From contig JASXTE010000015.1 in the NCBI GenBank assembly GCA_030280995.1, forward strand, positions 19,171,001 through 19,235,000: a stretch of DNA of 64,000 nucleotides, written 5' to 3'. The stretch's first letter is position 1, and each line of letters opens with the position of its first letter. The stretch comes from Hemileia vastatrix (taxonomy: Eukaryota > Basidiomycota > Pucciniomycetes > Pucciniales > Zaghouaniaceae). The position numbers and the translations under genes were made by a program. This document shows, one piece after another, positions 57,573 to 64,000 of this stretch. The notes under the pieces were generated by a model that was not told the origin of the DNA, did no database searches, and saw only the letters and a list, made by a program, of their open reading frames with translations.

Positions 57573-59961
57573 TATCATCAAAATCACCAGTGTACACATG
57601 AGCAACACAAACAGCCCATCCATGACACCAATCCCTAAATTTTGGTACATCATTTTCCTTTTACTGAATTTTAAGAGAATTCAGTTCACCAATAAAAACA
57701 CCATTTTCCAATTTTGAGCCATCCCAAACAAGGGCCCCATCTTCATCAACAAAAACATCCTGATCACCAGAATCAAGATCAGAACTAGCCAATTTAACCT
57801 CTTGGTGGAGGAGAGAACAATCATCCAGTTTAGCCTCATGTGGTAGGAGAGAAAAATATTCAGCACCCTTTGTGCTGGCCCTAACCACTGTAACATCTTC
57901 ATCAATTTCTTTTGAGCATGAATCTTCATCCGTTGGTGGTCTCCTTGATAATCCATCTGGCATAGTAAAAGTTTTTCCAGGTTTTTGCACCAGGTCAAAA
58001 GAAAAATGCTGAATAAATGCCACCCACCTAGTCATTGGAGCATTTGGAAGACTAGGTGTATGGATCATTTGAACCAGAGATTTTGCATCCACCTGCAGCT
58101 AAAAATGCTGCCCCCACAAAACAGTTTGTAGCTTCTTCAAAAATTTTGCTATGCCACACAATTCCAGCTTGGGTTGAGAATATCTAGATTCAACCTCATT
58201 AAATACCACAGACTCATACCTTACCGGCCTGAGCCTTGAAGTTTTATCTTCCTGAGACAACACAGTACCAGCTGCAATATAACTTGAGTCCACTGCCAGA
58301 TAAATTTTTCAAGCACCAACACCATAATCCAACTTATGGAGAATAATATCTTCACCCACCACCTTCTTCAACTTCTCAAAAGCTTCTTCACACTCTTCAG
58401 TCCATACCCACTCTGTGTCTTTCCTGTTCAACTTCCTCAAAGGTGAAGCCAACAATGAAAAATCTTTAATAAAAATTCTGAAGTACACACAAACCCCCAA
58501 AAATTGCCTGACATTAGTAGTATTTTTAGGCCTTGGCCATGACTGAATTTTATTGACTTTCTTCTTTGCCATAATCCTTCCCTCCTTACATAAAACATGA
58601 CCCAGAATTTCCAGAGCAGGAACACAACAACAAAACTTTGACCCAGAAATGGTCAAACCAGTCACTTCAATTCTAAACAATACTCTCTCTAGAGTAATTG
58701 AATATAACCAAACAAATCTCCTTATACCTGGGTTCTCCTTCAGCACCACATTTCCATAATCAGTGGAGGGTCCTTTGATTCCACCATCATCAATAAAAAT
58801 ACCAGCATGAGTATGGACCTCATCCTGTAAAATCCAAGCCATTTGTTCTTGATATGCCACTACTGAATTAGTTGCTCCTTGAGGCAACCTAGTGAGCTGA
58901 AATCTTCCCAGAGGAGTCTCAAACGTTGTAAGAGGCCATGAATCCATGTGAAGCTCCTTTTTCTCATAACCACCCATAATATCACCCAAACCATAACACA
59001 CCCTTCCAGAAAAAGCTTCCACAAAGTCTTCTGCACTTGGCAGAATTCCTGCATCCTTGATAGTGACTCTATTCAAGGCCCTAAGATCATGCGCCACCCT
59101 CAGCTTCCCATTTTGCTTCTTTATACAGAACACTTTACTTAAGTAACTAGATGTTTATTGTTTGTATAAACCAGTCCTGACTCTTTCCCTAACAATCTCT
59201 ACAAAATTATCCCTAATAGCAGCCGTAATTGGAATACGTTTGATTTGCCAAGGCTCATGACAAGCCACAGGAATCAAGTAAGGTTCCCCATAATAGTGTT
59301 TCAACACACCACTTTCCTCTTCAACAAACGCCACCACTTTCTCCCTCAGCACAATAAAGTGTAACAACAACTTCTTTTCCTCATCAGAAAACCACCCATA
59401 AGGACCAAAATTAACAACTTTCAACCTTTCCACAGTCACCCTAGCGGTTTCCACAAAATCCAGAGGATTCTTCACCAGAAGAGTACAGTACGGATCTCTT
59501 GACAAAGGAGGTCTCTTCAAAGGAGGATTCAAACCTACAGGCATAGGCTCATTGGAAGGCCTAATATTCTGTGGTACCTTCTTATACTTTGCAGCTCTGC
59601 CTTCAACTTGAGGGATCTTCAGGACATCTTCACCACCAGACCTGGAACAAAATACAAGGGTTTCCCTATTGCTCACATGTGTGTCCAAGGTAATGTTTTT
59701 GAAAGGTGTAGAAGAAACCCTAGTGGTGCACAATTGGGAGGACCTACTTTTATTCCCCAATCTCACCACTCCAAAACTTTTCCGCAATTCCACATCTTCA
59801 TCCTTACTTCCATCTTCTAATTCTTCAAATCTTGATTCATCTTCTGAATCACATCTACTAAAATTGTGCAATTTTTCCTCATGCCAGAGGCCCAAAAATT
59901 GATCTTGACAATCTTCTTTCTTCAAAAATTTGTGCAGTTTAACCTCATTCTGGAGGCCCAA
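57573..59961 (-). pseudogene. pol: Element G pol: basidiomycete-type Ty3/Gypsy RT-RNase H
   Basis: On the minus strand, 59961-59157 is the region before RT (YGWFSDEEKKLLLHF, PYLIPVACHEPWQIK). It is followed in frame, after TAA near 59155, by RT (CIKKQNGKLRVAHDLRALN; LTRLPQGATNS; active site FIDDGGIKGP near 58780; LGHVLCKEGRI). After TGA 58309-58311 comes RNase H (LAVDSSYIAAGTVLSQE, about 58290), then after TAG near 58099 VDAKSLVQMIHTPSLPNAP and MPDGLSRRP. A TAA near 57661 precedes the F insertion point; the element continues at 2564. All four stops are in one frame, so it is an old but not heavily shifted copy. No protease motif is seen. Confidence 0.85.
59655..59786 (-). repeat. 132-bp direct repeat, copy 1 (inside G coding region)
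   Basis: It encodes RKSFGVVRLGNKSRSSQLC and TRVSSTPFKNITL on the minus strand. It is about 80-85% identical to 60101-60232 by eye. Confidence 0.8.
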
Positions 59962-60100
59962 AAATTGATCTTGATGATCTTCACAAAAATAATTCTTTTC
60001 TTTTTTCTTAATTATCTTCAGATTTTTTATTGATTTTCTTCAGTTATTTTGAAATTTTTATTTTATTTTCTTGGGTTTTCTTCTATCCTAAAAAAATAAC

Positions 60101-60232
60101 CAGGGGTTTTTCCAGTGCTCACAGACATGGCCAAGGTAATGTTTTTGAAAGGCGTAGAAGAAACCCTAGCAGTGCACAATTGGGAGGACTTACTAATGGG
60201 CCCCAATCTCACCACTCCACAGCTTTTCCGCA
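60101..60232 (-). repeat. 132-bp direct repeat, copy 2 (upstream of G frame)
   Basis: It has the same length and orientation as 59655-59786. The corresponding translation (RKSCGVVRLG...STPFKNITL) is kept. It may be a duplicated 5' coding module of G or the 5' part of a second, truncated copy. Confidence 0.75.
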
Positions 60233-60245
60233 TATCTTTTCATAA

Positions 60246-61295
60246 AGATATATAACCAATCTTCTTTTTTGAACTTGAATTAAAAATAATTGAGAATCTT
60301 GAGAGAGAACAGATACTTGATAAAAAATGAAGAATACTTTCAGAGAAGAGAAACATAAAAAAAGAAAAGTTTTAAAATCCACTTGGTATATCTCCAAGGG
60401 AGCTGACCTACTAAAACCTGGGATTTCCTCATCTTGGGAAGGTTGTAGCTCTTGGGCTATCAGCCCTCATCATTCTAAAAAAGATAGACTCTCACTAGAT
60501 CCTGAGAAAGACTCCAAAAAACCAGAGGCGGCACCCACTTCCCTTCTGTTAAATGAAGAACTCACCTTGCAACAAACACAGCCAATTGTGGCCAAAAACA
60601 GTGAAAACTGAGTGAGGAATAAGGATATTACCTCCAGATGGTTGTATGATAATTAAAGTTTCCCCAAACTGTCTTTTTCATTATGTAAACACAGACCAAT
60701 ATCTAAAAGCCCATGCACACCAATTAATTTGGCCTTCTTGAGCGCCAAATTGCATAAAACTCCTCTAGAAACACTTCCCAGCCTTCTAGCACCAAGGCGG
60801 GCGGTCTTCCCGACGTCGGGAGGCCCGCCTGAGGCAGCCAGACCACCCTGAAGCCAGAAAACCACCAAAAATACCCAAAATACTTAGAAAAATCTACTAC
60901 GACTACTAAAACCTTTAAAACACATAATTAGGCTATAAAAACATTGTGAAATAAAATGTAGAGAAAAATTAGCTCATTCTAATGGTGCTAAGGACTTAAC
61001 CTTAAGACTTAAGATTAGCCTGTAAAACACAAAGAAAGAAATTAAACAGCTATCTTTTTAAATGAAAAATGAGAAATTATCCCCTTAATACTTAAAATCT
61101 GAAAAATGTCAGCTAGACATAAAATATAGAGAAAGCCCAGGGCTATCCAATGGTAGTACCCACATCCCGCAGTCCCAATATTCACTGATTAACTGCAGAA
61201 AAACACCCTATTATTAAATAATGCCATTTAAGACATATCAAAACAATGCCAAATAGACCAACAAAGGGCTCGGCCAATGTTGGAAGACCTTACCA
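60246..61295. other. No gene recognised
   Basis: There is a plus-strand open frame of 94 codons at 60327-60611 and a minus-strand one of 71 codons at 60653-60868, neither with a motif I recognise. A GC-rich imperfect palindrome lies at 60795-60830. The rest is AT-rich. Part of it could be the 5' end or LTR of element G, but I found no matching second copy. Confidence 0.5.
60795..60830. other. GC-rich imperfect palindrome
   Basis: The outer arms AGGCGGGC and GCCCGCCT pair exactly. Inside is a perfect 14-nt palindrome TCCCGACGTCGGGA, with a short asymmetric bulge (GGTCT against G). It stands out in an AT-rich region. Confidence 0.8.
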
Positions 61296-62835
61296 GATGC
61301 ATTTGGCAAACAAGATTAAGCTATACCATAATATCATTAATACTATAATGGTAAGGAAATTTCCATTAAATTTTCATTATGAAAAGAGAAAAAATATCCC
61401 ATACACATAAGATAAATATCACATAATCTTTATTATTAAATAGAAAGTGTCATCCAATGTGCATGTAGCATATATGAGATTATGATCTATTGATAATATT
61501 AATCATTTTTTTGATGCCAAAATCCATTAAATTATTATGATTAAAAAGATTTCATTCTTCTGTATGTGTTTGACATACAAGATTGAGCTTTATCTCATCA
61601 TAAATAATTTAATGCATAGAAGAATACCAATACATAATGATTATCAAAAACATTGCAATAACCCATAAGCATATAGAAAATTCCAGAATAAAATTATCTA
61701 AGCATAATGAAAATTTATTGAACCTCCAAATATCCTTTACTTATTATGATATAAAGTATAGCATCCTGCAGGATGCATTTAACACACGAGATTAAGCTAT
61801 ACCATAATATCAATAATACTATAATGGTAAGGAAAAATCCATTAAATTTTCATTATGAAAAGAAAAAAATCATCCCATACACATAAGATAAATATCAAAT
61901 AATCTTAATTATTAAAAAGAAAGTGTCACCCAATGTGCATGTAGCATATATGATATTATGCTCTATTGATAATATTAATCATGTTTTTGATGCCCAAATT
62001 TATTAATTTTTTTATTAGTTGAAAATATTGTATCCTTCTGTATGTGTTTGACATACAAGATTAAGCTTTATCTCAATCATAAAAAATATAATGCAAAGAA
62101 GAACACCAATCTGTAATGATTATTAAAAACATTGCAATAACCCATAAGCATATAGAAAATGCCAGAATAAAATTATCTAAGCATAATGAAAATTTATTGA
62201 ACCTCCAAATATCCATTAATTATTATGATTTAAAGTATAGCATCCTGCTGGATGCATTTGGCACACAAGATTAAGCTATACCATAATATCAGTAATACTA
62301 TAATGGTAAGGAAAAATCCATTAAATTTTCATTATGAAAAGAAAAAAATTATCCCATACACATAAGATAATTATCACATCATCTTTATTATTAAAGAGAA
62401 AGTGTCACCCAATGTGAATGTAGCATATATGAGATCATGCTCTATAGATAATATTAATCATGTTTTTGATGCCAAAATTCATTAAATTTTTTATTAGTTA
62501 AAAATATTGCATCCTTCTGTATGTGTTTGACATACAAGATTGAGCTCTATCTCAATCATAAATAATGTAATGTAAAGAGGAGCACCAATAAACAATTATT
62601 ATTAAAATATTGCAATAATAATAAGTATATAGAAAATTCCAGAATAAAATTATGTAAGCATAATGAAAATTGATTGAACCTCCAAATATCCATTAATTAT
62701 TATGATATGAGCTATAGCATCCTGCCAGATGCATTTGGCACACAAGATTAAGCTATACCATAGTATCAGTAATACTATAATGGTAAGGAAAAATACATTA
62801 AATTCTCATTATGAAAAGAAAAAATTATCCCTTAA
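61296..62835. repeat. About 478-bp tandem repeat, 3.2 copies
   Basis: Units starting gatgcattt begin at 61296, 61772, 62251 and 62728 (spacing 476, 479, 477). Copies are highly similar and the last is truncated after about 108 bp. Within a unit, a segment about 267 bp after the start (tatgtgtttgacatacaagattgagct) resembles the unit start (gatgcatttggcacacaagattaagct), so the unit may itself be an old dimer. No coding frame is conserved. Confidence 0.9.
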
Positions 62836-64000
62836 ACATTTAGAAACTATGATAATTATTTTATCTTTAAATATTAATATATATAAAAATAAAGAACAAG
62901 AAAAGGCTTTGTAGACAAATAATAACTATAAGATAGGCTTACTTTTATTTTAAAAAAAATTTTTTTTAAGAGATGAGTTAACTAAAGAATAGAAAAATAA
63001 TATAAAATTTGAAGTTTTCTGCAATAAATTTTTACAAAAAAAAATTAACTCTTTCAATTAATGAAACAATAAAAAAAAGGGACATACTTGTGAAGAATTT
63101 CTTACCCAAAAGAAAGAAAAAGATCTATGATATGATAAGGTAGAGAAAAAGATCCTGAAAACTCAAAGATATTATTAGTATTTTTTTGTTTTTTTTAAAA
63201 AAAATAAAAAATTTACAAGAGAGAGATAAAAAATAAGAAAGCAAAACAAGTGGTGAAAAGGGGTTTTTTTTTGGAAGACAACCAGGTAAGATATAGAAAA
63301 AAGTTCACTAGAAACTGTTATGGTCAGAAATATTTATGTTATTTGAAGAAACAAGTATGATGGAGAAAGCCAAATCCAAAGTGGTAGAGGGAAACAGATT
63401 GGGGTTTCTTTATAGTGATGTGCTTCTTTTCTGAAAGCAATTTTCTTTAGATTTTTCCACTTGCATGAAAACTTGCATAGAGGTTCACAGATAGGGTAAT
63501 GCAACTTGCTGAAAGATGCTTCATTAACTTTTTTACACAAGCTACATGCAGCAGTTTTTATACTTCTTCACCTGGTGAAAATCATTCAATGAAATGGTGA
63601 TTATTTGGTTTTAATTACGCTTTTTTTAATTTGTCAATTCAGCCTTGCTTTATATTATTGTTAGTTGAATACGTGTGTAAATTAAAGCCTCATAAAAAGT
63701 AAGTTGCATGCCTTTTATATTTATCTTAATAATTTTTTTAAATAATTTTTTTCATTTGAAAGAAAGATATATGCATGGTATGACCAAAGTATCTGCCATA
63801 AATATTTGCCTTATTATCTTCATATTGTATTGTACACATGGGCAGGTAAAACTATATAGGGAAAGTCAAAAAAATCTCATAGGAATTCTGTAAAAATATT
63901 TTCAAGTATGGCTATTAAGTAATTAAATTATATAAATCTATAAAAAGTATTTACAAGATGAAATGTCTACGAGTGAGCAAAGAACTATCAGTGGTTTTGG
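62836..64000. other. AT-rich sequence without recognised features
   Basis: The only open frames are 60-70 codons long, with no motif. There are A/T runs near 62950, 63050 and 63190. I see no gene, RNA or element end. Confidence 0.6.

Noticed and set aside
60327..60611. 94-codon plus-strand frame as a gene
   Set aside because: It is Lys/Ser-rich, with no homology I recognise and no second copy for comparison. Support is insufficient.

Overview
This 64-kb window is AT-rich eukaryotic DNA, most likely fungal, and consists almost entirely of nested LTR retrotransposons. I infer a basidiomycete, possibly a rust with a large repeat-rich genome. The flanking element G (57.6-60.0 kb, minus strand) has a reverse transcriptase with the FIDDGGIKGP active-site context that I associate with basidiomycete Ty3/Gypsy elements. 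I could not verify the organism, and I recognise no single-copy housekeeping gene.

Layout. Six related Ty3/Gypsy chromoviruses, called A, B, C, E1, E2 and F here, form a nest whose junctions can be read from target-site duplications (TSDs). F (+, 2565-57567, TSD aaccc) is outermost and sits inside element G. E1 (-, 9116-18264, TSD atgta) sits in the pol region of F. C (-, 19965-56369, TSD gtaaa) sits in the 3' LTR of F. E2 (-, 23327-41242) sits in the pol region of C, and B (+, 44570-54208, TSD ggaag) sits in the gag region of C. A (+, 25859-35550, TSD gagtt/aagtt) sits in the pol region of E2. The deepest chain is therefore G > F > C > E2 > A. By-eye LTR divergence agrees with this order: F is oldest, C and E2 are intermediate, A is younger, and B and E1 are youngest.

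Each chromovirus has 1.1-1.5-kb LTRs (TGTCAGCC...), a conserved TGGGG-CCTTTCC block two or three bases inside the 5' LTR, a leader, one long Gag-Pol frame (capsid, zinc knuckle, protease, RT, RNase H, integrase, chromodomain) and a conserved T-rich/purine-rich polypurine tract. All six Gag-Pol frames carry nonsense or frameshift lesions. B and E1 need the fewest changes to be intact, with three lesions each.

Most interesting signal. A second gene, ORF-B, lies in the +1 frame over the 5' part of gag. It is uninterrupted in A (28115-28564) and B (46743-47192), and recognisable but broken in C, E1, E2 and F. Between A and B, a 75-nt block has about 12 substitutions, of which all but one are silent in ORF-B, while most change Gag. 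ORF-B therefore looks like a real selected protein: coiled coil, WKWD box, RG-rich basic tail. It always ends TGG-TAA, and that stop overlaps a perfect GTAAGT splice donor. A matching AG|GTAAT lies exactly 58 nt downstream in A, B, E1 and F, and 52 nt in C. Splicing would leave the ORF-B stop unchanged but throw Gag-Pol out of frame, which suggests a splicing switch between an ORF-B mRNA and a Gag-Pol/genomic RNA.

The left flank (1-2290) holds a 33-bp tandem repeat and a decayed Cys-rich, Ser-rich gene. The right flank (60.2-64 kb) holds no recognised gene, a GC-rich hairpin and a roughly 478-bp satellite-like tandem array.
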